A stretch of 64,000 nt of DNA from NCBI GenBank assembly GCA_015654925.1, contig JAATFX010000093.1:1-64000 (forward strand). The letters are read 5' to 3'. Under the pieces are notes generated by a model, which had not been told where the DNA came from, searched no databases, and worked only from the letters and a program-made list of their open reading frames with translations. The DNA is from Enterobacterales bacterium. GTDB taxonomy: Bacteria; Pseudomonadota; Gammaproteobacteria; Enterobacterales; Enterobacteriaceae. Position 1 is the stretch's first letter. Each line of letters opens with the position of its first letter. The position numbers and the translations under genes were made by a program. Shown here one piece after another: positions 56,319 through 64,000 of the stretch.

Positions 56319-57305
56319 ATGAAATATGTCATCGTTGGTACAGGTAACATCAGCCACACCTATCTCAGGGCGCTGCAAGCATTGCCGGCCTGTGAAACGG
56401 TCGGGTTTGTTTCCCGCGGTAAAACGCCGGGAACCCTCATTAACGCCTTGCCGTCCTGGCCGACCCTGGCGGCGGTGGATCGGCCATTTGATGCCGTTAT
56501 CATCACCACTCCCAACGCCCTGCATCATGAGAGCGCCATCGAGGCCGCGCGCCTGGGCAAACATATCCTGGTGGAAAAACCGCTGGATATCAGCCAAACC
56601 GCCATGGATGACATGATAGCCGCCGCGGATGAACATCATGTGACGCTGGCGGTAAGCTACCAGCGCCGCACCAATCCGGATAACCTGGCCGTCAAAGCCC
56701 TGCTGGAGCAGCATGCGCTGGGCCGGATCTACTCGGCCGACCTCAGTTGCCGCTTTTGGCGCGACGCGGCTTATTATGCCAGCGCCGGCTACCGCGGCGG
56801 TTACGCCATCGACGGCGGCGGCGTATTTATGCAGCAGGCCAGCCATAATATCGATAATTATATCTGGCTCTTCGGCATGCCCGAGCGGGTACAGGGTGAA
56901 CTGGATACCTTCGCCCATGATATCGAGGCGGAAGATCACGGCGCCGTGGTATTGCGCCACGCCGACGGCATGATCGGCACCATCGTCGCCTCGACCTGCG
57001 CCCGCCCCGGCCACCCGCCCCGGCTGGAAGTCAGCTGCGAAAAAGGCACTTTTACCCTGCTAAACGACTGTATCAGCGACTGGCAGATCGCGGGCATCGA
57101 CAATCCGGCCGCGCAGGTTCCCCCGGCCCCCGATGCCGGCGCCAGCAGCCCGACCATTACCGATACGTCACGCCATGAAGCGGTCATCGTCGATTTCGAG
57201 CGGGCCGTGTCCCAAGGCGCCACGCCGCTGGCCGAAGCTCGCGATGCCCGCCGCGCCACCGAGCTGATTCTACGGATTTATCACAGCCATGCGGGGCGCC
57301 GCTGA
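56319..57305 (+). CDS. Gfo/Idh/MocA-family oxidoreductase
   Basis: This 328-residue NAD(P)-dependent sugar-type dehydrogenase has the Rossmann N-terminus MKYVIVGTGNISHTYLRALQ and the conserved EKP motif in HILVEKPLDIS. The substrate domain includes DGGGVFMQQASHNIDNYIWLFG, in which His is the usual catalytic residue. The substrate is unknown. The ribosome site is weak. Its stop overlaps the next gene's start by one base (TGATG), so it forms a pair with the acetyltransferase gene. A short hairpin (ACTGC/GCAGT, about 56149-56167) lies upstream. Confidence 0.88.
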   Translation: MKYVIVGTGNISHTYLRALQALPACETVGFVSRGKTPGTLINALPSWPTLAAVDRPFDAVIITTPNALHHESAIEAARLGKHILVEKPLDISQTAMDDMIAAADEHHVTLAVSYQRRTNPDNLAVKALLEQHALGRIYSADLSCRFWRDAAYYASAGYRGGYAIDGGGVFMQQASHNIDNYIWLFGMPERVQGELDTFAHDIEAEDHGAVVLRHADGMIGTIVASTCARPGHPPRLEVSCEKGTFTLLNDCISDWQIAGIDNPAAQVPPAPDAGASSPTITDTSRHEAVIVDFERAVSQGATPLAEARDARRATELILRIYHSHAGRR

Positions 57306-57784
57306 TGCATCAACTCAGGGCGGCCCGTATCGATGAGTTGGCCAAACTTACGGAGCTCAGTTTGCAGTCGAAGGCATTCTGGGGTTATGACGCCGCGCTG
57401 ATGCCCGGTTGCCGCGCGAGCCGGGCTTTTCATCCTTCGGATATGGAAAACTCGCAAATTTGCGTCGCCGAAGGGGATAACGCCCTGCTGGGCGTGGCCC
57501 AATTAATGTTTGATGATGAAATCGCCTTTCTGCAGCGCCTGTTCGTCGCGCCCGCCAATCTTAAGACCGGCATCGGCAAGGCGCTGTTTGGCTGGTCGAT
57601 TAAAGCGGCCCACCGGGCCGGGGCCCAACGGTTATTAATTGATTGCGATCCGCTTTCCGCCGGATTCTACCAGCGCATGGGGGCCAGGGAAGAGGGTTTT
57701 GTCGAGTCGGATACGGTTCCCGGCCAGCGGGTGCCGCGGTTTAAAATTACCCTGACCCCATGCCGGCCCGTGGTCCAGAAATAA
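57305..57784 (+). CDS. GNAT-family N-acetyltransferase
   Basis: This 159-residue protein has the GNAT fold. The acetyl-CoA site is around LQRLFVAPANLKTGIGKALFGWSIKAAHRAGAQRLLIDCDP, and the C-terminal strand pair follows AGFYQRMGAREEG. The substrate is unknown. It is translationally coupled to the upstream oxidoreductase and 60 bp before a GST gene, suggesting a three-gene group of unknown role. Confidence 0.85.
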   Translation: MHQLRAARIDELAKLTELSLQSKAFWGYDAALMPGCRASRAFHPSDMENSQICVAEGDNALLGVAQLMFDDEIAFLQRLFVAPANLKTGIGKALFGWSIKAAHRAGAQRLLIDCDPLSAGFYQRMGAREEGFVESDTVPGQRVPRFKITLTPCRPVVQK

Positions 57785-57844
57785 GCGCGCGGTTGGGTTC
57801 ATCGCAACGGATGTTGCCAAGCACACTATAACGGAGCCCATATC

Positions 57845-58534
57845 GTGTATCAGTTGCATATCGCCAACAAAAATTACTCATCCTGGTCGTTACGCCCCTG
57901 GGTATTAATGAAAACCCTGGACATCCCGTTTGCCGAAGCCCTGCATCCGTTTCAGTCCGGTAATAATCACGATCTATTCCAGCATTTCTCGCCTTCAGGA
58001 CGCGTACCGACGCTGAACGACGGCGCCGCCGTGGTATGGGACTCGCTGGCCATAACCGAATATCTGGCGGATACCCATGCCGGTGTATGGCCCGAACAGC
58101 ATCATGCCAGGGCCTGGGCGCGCTGCGCCGCGGCGGAAATGCACGCCGGTTTTACTATCCTGCGTAATCTGTGCCCGATGAACTGCGGCGTGCGGGTGCG
58201 CTTATCCGCCCTGCCCGCGGCGCTGCTGGAGGATCTGGCCCGTCTGGATGAATTATGGCAGCAAGGCCTGGCCAGTTTTGGCGGTCCGTTCCTGGCCGGT
58301 CCGGCGTTTAGCGCCGTGGATGCTTTTTTTGCGCCGGTGGTGTTTCGCATCCAGACCTACGGTCTGCCGCTTTCCGACGTCTCCCGGGCCTGGTACCACA
58401 GAATGCTGGCGCAGCCGGCGATGGAGCAGTGGTACCGCGATGCGTTAGCCGAGGAGTGGCGCGAAGCGTCCCATGAAGACGAAAGCCTGGCGCAGGGCGA
58501 GATAATCGAGGATTTCCGCAGCCGGGCGCAATAA
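57845..58534 (+). CDS. Glutathione S-transferase family protein
   Basis: This 229-residue cytosolic GST begins at GTG (57845), 8 nt after GGAG. The thioredoxin-like N-domain carries NKNYSSWSLRPWVLMKTLDIPF, where the serine of SSWS is the likely thiol-activating residue. The cis-Pro is in SPSGRVPTLND and the glutathione gamma-glutamyl site in VWDSLAITEYLA. A helical C-domain follows. It is distinct from GstB elsewhere in the window. The substrate is unknown. It converges on pbpG with a 22-bp gap. Confidence 0.88.
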   Translation: MYQLHIANKNYSSWSLRPWVLMKTLDIPFAEALHPFQSGNNHDLFQHFSPSGRVPTLNDGAAVVWDSLAITEYLADTHAGVWPEQHHARAWARCAAAEMHAGFTILRNLCPMNCGVRVRLSALPAALLEDLARLDELWQQGLASFGGPFLAGPAFSAVDAFFAPVVFRIQTYGLPLSDVSRAWYHRMLAQPAMEQWYRDALAEEWREASHEDESLAQGEIIEDFRSRAQ

Positions 58535-58556
58535 GCCCGGCCGCGGCGGCGGCGGA

Positions 58557-59738
58557 CTAATCGACTTGCTTAAGCGAGTCGCCGGAACCGTTTTTTGCCG
58601 TCTGGCCGGATTTGGGGGTTTTGGTTTTTTTATAAACCGTCTGGCCGGGCTTGGCGGCTTTGGCCTTGGCCGTTTTGACGGACTTGACGCCTTTGGCCTT
58701 GGTCGCCGCGGTTTGTACCGTCTGGGCGCCTTTGGCCTTTTTATACGCCGTCTGGCTCACCGGGCGTTTTTTTGATTTTTTGGCCGCCGTCACGCCGGAG
58801 CGATGGGCCGCGGGTTTATACGCCGAGCGCACCGAGCGCAGGGCGACCGGTTTTTGACTGGCCGCCAGCGGCAGCGCCGTGGCGCGGCCGGTTTCCAGCC
58901 AGTTGCGAATCCGGCTGGCGTCGGCGAAATGGGTATATTTACCATAGGCGTCCAATACCACCAGCCCTACCGGGCGATGGTTAATCACGGTGCGCATCAC
59001 CAGGCAATGGCCGGCCTGATTGGTAAAGCCGGTTTTGGTCAGTTGGATGGCCCAGTCAGGGCGGTAGACCAGATGGTTGGTATTGCGAAACGGCAGCGTA
59101 TAAGGCGGGTTGCTGAAGGTCGCCATGGTTTCATGGGTGGTGCTCAGTTCGGTAAGCAGCGGATATTGTTGGCTGGCAATCAGCAATTTAGATAAATCGC
59201 GCGCGGTGGAAACATTATTAACAGATAAACCGGTGGGTTCCACGTAATGGGTATGCAACATGCCCAGCGACACCGCTTTGGCGTTCATGGCGGCGATAAA
59301 CGCCGGATAACCGCCCGGATAATGGTGTGCCAGGCTGGCGGCCGCGCGATTTTCCGACGACATCAGCGCCAGCAGCAACATATTGCGCCGGCTGATTTCG
59401 CTGCCCACCCGCACCCGTGAAAATACCCCTTTTAATTCTTCCGTCTGGTGAATATCAACCGAAATAATTTCGTCCATTGACTGCTGGGCATCCAACACCA
59501 CGATGGCGGTCATTAATTTTGACAGCGAGGCGATGGGCACCACTTTATCCGCGTTGGCGGAATAAAGCAGATGGTTGTCGGCCATATCAAACACAATGGC
59601 GCTGCCAGAGGCGATCACCAACGGCGAGGCCAAGGGGGCCGGCTCCGCGTTAAGGGCGGCGCTGGCATCGTTAATCATCACATTACTGAGCGCAAAAAGA
59701 GCTACGCCAAAACAAGCGAAACGAAAAAAAGATAACAT
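58557..59738 (-). CDS. pbpG: D-alanyl-D-alanine endopeptidase PbpG (PBP7) with Lys/Ala-rich tail
   Basis: This periplasmic enzyme cuts D-Ala-meso-DAP crosslinks in peptidoglycan. It has a signal peptide ending DASAALN, active-site SLSK (Ser71, Lys74), SEN (128-130) and KTG (235-237). Residues 35-290 follow E. coli PBP7 closely. The protein is 393 residues against about 310 in E. coli because residues 296-393 form a basic, low-complexity tail rich in Lys, Ala, Thr and Gln with degenerate repeats like QTVYKKTKT and SQTAYKKAK. The tail is expected to be disordered. It is the E. coli neighbour of dld. Confidence 0.93.
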   Translation of the reverse strand: MLSFFRFACFGVALFALSNVMINDASAALNAEPAPLASPLVIASGSAIVFDMADNHLLYSANADKVVPIASLSKLMTAIVVLDAQQSMDEIISVDIHQTEELKGVFSRVRVGSEISRRNMLLLALMSSENRAAASLAHHYPGGYPAFIAAMNAKAVSLGMLHTHYVEPTGLSVNNVSTARDLSKLLIASQQYPLLTELSTTHETMATFSNPPYTLPFRNTNHLVYRPDWAIQLTKTGFTNQAGHCLVMRTVINHRPVGLVVLDAYGKYTHFADASRIRNWLETGRATALPLAASQKPVALRSVRSAYKPAAHRSGVTAAKKSKKRPVSQTAYKKAKGAQTVQTAATKAKGVKSVKTAKAKAAKPGQTVYKKTKTPKSGQTAKNGSGDSLKQVD

Positions 59739-60161
59739 TATCCATTACCTGAAAAATACTGCAGAACCGCAGTTGATGACGCCATAGTATATCCGATTAT
59801 CCAAAAACGAAAATCGCTTAAGGCCTGAATTTTTTTGTCACTAAAAAATACCGTGCATTTATTGACAAATATGTTCGAGGGTCAGCTCTTTTAGCGGGTT
59901 ATTTCGTCAGGGTTAATCTATTTATGAATGGCGCGAATAGTAAAACAATAGCGGCTAATGGAACTGAAAAGTCAAAACGAATAAGAAATCCGCGATATGA
60001 ACCGCGAATTTTGCTTTAAGCACTATATCCTAATACGACAACCGGCGGGATATGTGCCGGGCACACCACGAATTATGTTTTGGCGGCGATGACCGCTTTT
60101 TCATCATCGTCACGAACGGCGCGCCGGCGACGATATGGCCTTTCCAGGCCGAGCCGGCCGG
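59739..60161. other. Intergenic region between pbpG and the pilus operon
   Basis: These 423 bp contain the pbpG promoter region (AT-rich, 59800-59990) and the 3' end of the pilus operon. A short GGCC-TTTCCA-GGCC hairpin (60138-60151) has no T-tract. No gene is supported. Confidence 0.4.
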
Positions 60162-60629
60162 TTAATATATCAGTTGCACCATGGCATTGGCGATATAGCT
60201 GCCGGGAGGATCGTTGCGCGATGGCGTCATTTTGGCGTAAACGGTGTAAGTACGCGTTATCGCGGCGTTGGCCTCCAGGCTATAGGAGTCGATAATCACG
60301 CCGCCGCCGCTGTTGCCCCACACTTGCTGATAGTCTCCCGAGGTGTAAAGCTGATAGCTGGCGCTGTGGCTGCCGTTGGATATCTGGCGCGCGGCCTGCG
60401 CCGCCGGGCCGTCGATAAGAATGCGATAGCTGACGTTGGCAGCGCTGGCGCCGCTATTGCACACCACGGTAAGAGTGGCGGTGCTGCGCTGAACCATGCC
60501 GGCGATGCCTTCGATGGCGCCAAAATTCAGGGGCGTGGCGCTGATGGAACAGTCATAGGCCGACGCCTGGGTGGGAAATAGCCCCCACAATAACGCGCAG
60601 GAGAGATAAGCGATAGGATTTAACGACAT
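60162..60629 (-). CDS. Terminal spore-coat-U-domain pilus subunit
   Basis: This 155-residue secreted protein has a signal peptide ending TQASA-YDC and one spore coat protein U (SCPU) domain: DCSISATPLNFGAIEG, conserved cysteines in VVCNSG, and the C-terminal strand NAMVQLIY. It is the last gene of the archaic pilus operon, where CsuE-type tip adhesins normally sit. CsuE has two domains (over 300 residues), whereas this has one, so it may be a minor pilin or a reduced tip. It starts 2 bp after the usher stop. Confidence 0.85.
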   Translation of the reverse strand: MSLNPIAYLSCALLWGLFPTQASAYDCSISATPLNFGAIEGIAGMVQRSTATLTVVCNSGASAANVSYRILIDGPAAQAARQISNGSHSASYQLYTSGDYQQVWGNSGGGVIIDSYSLEANAAITRTYTVYAKMTPSRNDPPGSYIANAMVQLIY

Positions 60630-60631
60630 GA

Positions 60632-62971
60632 TCAGGCTCCGGTGAGACAGGTTAATGGGCCGATTTCCGGCAGGCTGCCGGCTTTGGGCTGATAAGCGAA
60701 ACTCAGGGTGCAGGCGGGTTGGCCCGCGGTTTCCACTTTCAGTTGGTTATGCTCCGCCAGATCTTCGAAAAAAGTCATGCCGTCGTAGCCGACCACGGCC
60801 TGCGCCCCGCTGCCCAGCAGCGTCGCTACGCTACCCAGCGGTATGGGCCGTTGCCGGGCGTCCACCAGCCGCAATGTGGCGCCATGGGTACGGTGGATCG
60901 GGAATTTGACGAGCACGCCGGAACGATCGCGCGGACGCACGTCCAGCACGGCGTTGGTCAGTTCGACATCCATGGGAACATCATTGGGATTAATGGATAC
61001 GCGGTTACTTTCGTAAGAACGTAGGTTTTCAATAAACATCAGGCCCCGGCTATCGGTTTTACCCAGCGGCCGGTTTTCCTGCATAACGGTGATGCCGGGC
61101 AAGCCATCGGTATCCACCAGGGCAAAACTATCCTGGATGGTGTTGGCGGCGAATACATGACCGTCCATGGCGGCCAGCGAGCCGCGAGCACTGGTGCGCA
61201 CCGCATGGCCGCCGCTTTGCTGCTCGACTTCGGTTCCGATTAATCCCCAGTCGGCCTTATATTCCAGCCCGGCGTTTTGCCGGTTCAGGGCGCCGTATTG
61301 CTCCGCCAGTTTCCAGCCGATATCGCCGCGCTGCACCGCCGAGCGTTGCGCTTGCAGGATCTGATAACTGTCGCCCTTGCTCACGCTGGAGCTGGCGCTG
61401 ACCATCGTCCCGTGGCCAATGGGAATGGAAATGCCCACATACAGGCTATTACCTTTATCGTAATCAAATTCATGAAGCAGAGTGAGAGAAGCGAATGACG
61501 ACAAAAAAGGCAGCGGCGTGGAATAGGTACCAGAGAGAGTGGACGTAGCGATGCTCTGCGATTCATAATTAAAGCTATTATAGTAATTCACTAATCTACG
61601 GGCATAGACCACCCCGAACGAACCGTTGCCGGGCGCCACCGGGAAACCGATACTGGCGCGCATCGTGGTACCGGGGTTGTTATCCCCGTAGGCGGAGGCG
61701 ATATCGGCAAAGTTGTCGTCGGCTTTCAACACGCTGAAACCGTAGCTTAGCGCCTGCATGGTATGGGTAAAGCCCAGCCCAAATTGTCCGCCCTGCTTTT
61801 GGCCGTAACGGCTGGCGGCCAGCGAACCGGATAATACTCCGAGATCGCTGACCAGGACATTAGCGCCGACGCCGCCCATGGCGACCTTTTCGCTCGCCTC
61901 CAGATGGGATTCCAGCGTCAACCGGTCCAGCACGCCGCGCCGGTAGCTGGCCGATACCGCGCTACCGGCATAATCGGCGGAACTGCTGGCGTAGCGGCGG
62001 CGTACCGTGCCGGCTTCCAGCGCCAGGGAATCCAGGCCGTTGCGCAGCAACGTATCGCTGGCGTAAAAGGGCAGCGTTCGGGTCGTCTGGCGGCCATTGG
62101 CGTCTTTTACCACCATGGACACATCGCCGCCGCCGGTGGTGATCGGCAGCGCGGCGATATCGAACGGTCCGGCATCGACCTTCTGGGTCATCTGATGCAG
62201 GCCGTTGACGTAAATATCCACCGAGGAGGGAACCGCTACTTCGCCGCTGATGCCCGGCCGGGGAAAGGTCACCAAATCCGGCCGCAGGCCGAAATTGGTG
62301 GTGGTCTGTATCCCGGCCATGCGAATGGGCCGGGTCCAGGCCAGGCCGCCGTTAATATAATCCCCGGCGTTCCAGGTGCGCATAGCATTGACGTCAGACG
62401 TGCTATAGGTGCTGTCCAGACGTACCGTCTGATCGAGATAAGCATTATGGGTTTGCACCGCCCGGTTGGTCAGCACCCCGCTATCGCCGAACAAGCGCAG
62501 ATCGCCCAGTACGCTGCTGCTGTCCCGGCCGTTATAGTCGGTAATCTGCGCATCGTAATTAAGCACCGCCCCCCGATCGCTGTGCGGAACGCTATCCGCG
62601 CCAGGGGCGGGCTCGATGCCAAGCTGCTGGGCGATTTGGTTGCTGACCGGCACCTGCAGATACAAGGTCTGGCTGTTTTCATCCAGCCGCGAGGTCCAGC
62701 CCTTAATGCCGTTGACGGCAATCAATCCATCGCCGGTAGCGGCAACGGGCTCGGTCAGGACCAGTCCCGCCGCGGTAAGCTGGTCGCGGGTGAACAATAG
62801 CGTCCCCCCCTGCTCGGCGATTTCCTGGATATTGTTGTGGTTAAGGTTGTTAACCACCACGTTGAGCAGCAGGCTTTGCCGTTCATCCGGCACCGTCCCA
62901 GCGCCAACCCCCGCCGCCGGCCATAGCAGCGTCAGGGTTAGCGCGCAGCAAGATAGCCGGAGATCATTCAA
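60632..62971 (-). CDS. Archaic chaperone-usher pathway outer-membrane usher
   Basis: This 779-residue usher forms the outer-membrane channel for pilus assembly. It has a signal peptide ending GVGAGTVP, an N-terminal periplasmic domain and a FimD/PapC-type beta-barrel with plug. Characteristic tracts are ALPITTGGGDVSMVVKDANGRQTTRTLPFYAS and SRGLMFIENLRSYESNRVSINPNDVPMDVEL. The length matches the shorter archaic (CsuD-like) ushers. It starts with TTG at 62971, overlapping the chaperone stop (TTGA), so it is translationally coupled. Confidence 0.9.
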   Translation of the reverse strand: MNDLRLSCCALTLTLLWPAAGVGAGTVPDERQSLLLNVVVNNLNHNNIQEIAEQGGTLLFTRDQLTAAGLVLTEPVAATGDGLIAVNGIKGWTSRLDENSQTLYLQVPVSNQIAQQLGIEPAPGADSVPHSDRGAVLNYDAQITDYNGRDSSSVLGDLRLFGDSGVLTNRAVQTHNAYLDQTVRLDSTYSTSDVNAMRTWNAGDYINGGLAWTRPIRMAGIQTTTNFGLRPDLVTFPRPGISGEVAVPSSVDIYVNGLHQMTQKVDAGPFDIAALPITTGGGDVSMVVKDANGRQTTRTLPFYASDTLLRNGLDSLALEAGTVRRRYASSSADYAGSAVSASYRRGVLDRLTLESHLEASEKVAMGGVGANVLVSDLGVLSGSLAASRYGQKQGGQFGLGFTHTMQALSYGFSVLKADDNFADIASAYGDNNPGTTMRASIGFPVAPGNGSFGVVYARRLVNYYNSFNYESQSIATSTLSGTYSTPLPFLSSFASLTLLHEFDYDKGNSLYVGISIPIGHGTMVSASSSVSKGDSYQILQAQRSAVQRGDIGWKLAEQYGALNRQNAGLEYKADWGLIGTEVEQQSGGHAVRTSARGSLAAMDGHVFAANTIQDSFALVDTDGLPGITVMQENRPLGKTDSRGLMFIENLRSYESNRVSINPNDVPMDVELTNAVLDVRPRDRSGVLVKFPIHRTHGATLRLVDARQRPIPLGSVATLLGSGAQAVVGYDGMTFFEDLAEHNQLKVETAGQPACTLSFAYQPKAGSLPEIGPLTCLTGA

Positions 62972-63693
62972 TTAACCGGGCCGACATTGACCCATTGATC
63001 AGACTTATCCTGGGGACCGAGATTTTGCACATGGACCCGGGCCCCCGTGGTTAACACGTGGCGGGGATCGTCAATTTGCCAGGTGCGGGTGTTACCGGCC
63101 AGAAGGTAAGGCATCGCCGGGCCGTTGAGCTTAAGTTGCACACCGCTGGCAGTGGTGGCGCTGAGCTTGGCCAGCATGCTGTGGTTCAACCCCCGGTTGA
63201 GCGCCACCAGCGTCAGACCGTCACCGCGCCGTTCAATGCGCCATTGGATATCCGCACTGGCCGGCTGGCCGCTGAGCGAAAACACCGGTACGGAGAAGCG
63301 CAGGGCCAATTGGACCGTTTTAGCGTCGCGATCGGGTATTTGATCGAAAATGATGCGATAGGCTTCTTCGCCCTGGGCCGCCGGCTCGCGCAGTAGTAAC
63401 CGTACCGTCTGGGTCTTCCCTGGAGGTATGGTGGCAAACGGCGGACTGACGGAAAGTTTGCTGGTGGCGATAAAATTATCGCTGTTGCCCTGCTGGACCC
63501 AACTGTAACCGCGGATCTGGATCGCGGTGGCGACATCGGAATTATTGGTCAGGCTAAAGCTGGCCGAGCGATGCTCGGAGGACAGATTCTGGCGGATCGG
63601 CACGATGGACAGTGCCTGCGCGAAGACCTGGGGTCCGATGACCCACAGGCCTGCCAGCATAAGCGCCCGGATTAGTTTACGATAACGGGGCAT
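62968..63693 (-). CDS. Archaic pilus periplasmic chaperone
   Basis: This 241-residue PapD-like chaperone (CsuC type) holds pilin subunits by donor-strand complementation. A signal peptide ends QVFAQAL, and the G1-strand region FATIPPGKTQTVRLLLREP is the subunit-binding edge. YRIIFDQIPD and LALRFSVPVFS are family hallmarks. The ATG at 63693 (MPRYRKLIR) gives a proper signal peptide; the frame is open upstream to 63750 but overlaps the pilin gene end. It lies 17 bp after the pilin stop. Confidence 0.9.
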   Translation of the reverse strand: MPRYRKLIRALMLAGLWVIGPQVFAQALSIVPIRQNLSSEHRSASFSLTNNSDVATAIQIRGYSWVQQGNSDNFIATSKLSVSPPFATIPPGKTQTVRLLLREPAAQGEEAYRIIFDQIPDRDAKTVQLALRFSVPVFSLSGQPASADIQWRIERRGDGLTLVALNRGLNHSMLAKLSATTASGVQLKLNGPAMPYLLAGNTRTWQIDDPRHVLTTGARVHVQNLGPQDKSDQWVNVGPVN

Positions 63694-63709
63694 AGTGGCT
63701 GATCTTGTG

Positions 63710-64000
63710 TTAGTAAGTGATAGTGACGGCGACGGTATCGGTATAATCACCGACCGACGAGGTTAGCTGGTTCGCGGCGATTTCACCGTAAACGGTGATG
63801 TCCTGCGCTGCGCCAGTACCGGTTCCCCCCACGGTCGTCCCGGTCGTATCACCCCAGGAGGTGGTATGGGCGGCTTCCTGGTACAGGCCGTAATTCAGCG
63901 TTGCGCCGGCAGGGCCGGTCATGACGCGCTGCGCAGCGGTACCGCCGGTGCCTGCGCCTAGCCCAATCACATAATCCGCGGCATTGGAGCACGTTACCGT
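63710..64000 (-). CDS. Major pilin-type SCPU-domain subunit (cut by window end)
   Basis: The frame is open to the window end, so the N-terminus lies beyond it. The visible part reads TVTCSNAADYVIGLGAGTGGTAAQRVM, then NYGLYQEAAHTTSWGDTTGTTVGGTGTGAAQDITVYGEIAANQ and ends DTVAVTITY. This is the C-terminal half of a CsuA/B-like spore coat U pilin, with conserved Cys, LNYGLY and the closing beta strand. It is the first visible gene of the minus-strand pilus operon; further subunit genes may lie outside the window. Confidence 0.9.
   Translation of the reverse strand, partial: TVTCSNAADYVIGLGAGTGGTAAQRVMTGPAGATLNYGLYQEAAHTTSWGDTTGTTVGGTGTGAAQDITVYGEIAANQLTSSVGDYTDTVAVTITY

Noticed and set aside
60060-60160. 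Coding remnant (VRDDDEKAVIAAKT) after the pilus operon
   Set aside because: The frame is short, offset from the pilin gene and without homology I recognise; probably chance.

Overview
The window is a stretch of chromosome from a member of the Enterobacterales. Almost every gene has a close Escherichia coli counterpart in recognisable local order, but the order is broken by insertions, deletions and one long-range junction. Base composition is moderately GC-rich. Together with a second MetNIQ-type importer and an archaic (Csu-type) pilus operon, this suggests an environmental or host-associated enterobacterium such as a Pectobacteriaceae/Sodalis-like lineage. I cannot fix the genus from sequence alone.

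Region 1 (1-23.4 kb) follows the E. coli ybjP to yliI segment. It holds the lipoprotein gene ybjP, the arginine importer artP-artJ-artQ-artM with one binding protein, rlmC, ybjO, the putrescine importer potFGHI, ybjN, rimK, grxA and ybjM. A 1.6 kb interval without protein genes follows and contains the sigma-E-dependent small RNA gene rybB (13915-13993). Next come an SdaC-type serine transporter, dacC (PBP6), an inserted MetQ/MetN/MetI-type importer, gstB, yliI and a class C acid phosphatase lipoprotein.

Region 2 (23.4-25.2 kb) is an AT-rich island with one 488-residue Ig-repeat protein of unknown function and a strong terminator.

Region 3 (25.3-46.4 kb) follows the E. coli gsi to dinG segment: iaaA-gsiABCD (isoaspartyl peptidase and glutathione importer), moeAB, ybiT, ompX, dps, ybiI, ybiB and dinG. 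Additions are a flavin-reductase-like protein, a small secreted protein, an M3 oligopeptidase and an unrecognised 291-residue protein. A 34-residue membrane protein lies at its edge.

Region 4 (46.4-59.7 kb) corresponds to E. coli yehWXYZ-bglX-dld-pbpG, which lies far from dinG in E. coli, so a rearrangement junction sits near 46.1-46.4 kb. It holds the osmoprotectant-type importer, idi, bglX, a sugar acetyltransferase, dld, a small oxidoreductase/GNAT/GST group, and a pbpG whose product carries an unusual Lys/Ala-rich tail of about 98 residues.

Region 5 (60.1-64 kb) is a minus-strand archaic chaperone-usher pilus operon: subunit (cut by the window end), chaperone, usher and terminal spore-coat-U-domain subunit.

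Functional themes are ABC import (arginine, putrescine, methionine-like, glutathione, osmoprotectant), envelope maintenance (OmpX, PBP6, PBP7, RybB, pilus) and stress protection (Dps, Grx1, two GSTs). Only a few genes end in classical U-tract terminators. Many gene ends instead carry perfect GC-rich hairpins with no T-run. I saw no tRNA, rRNA, CRISPR array, insertion sequence or prophage.
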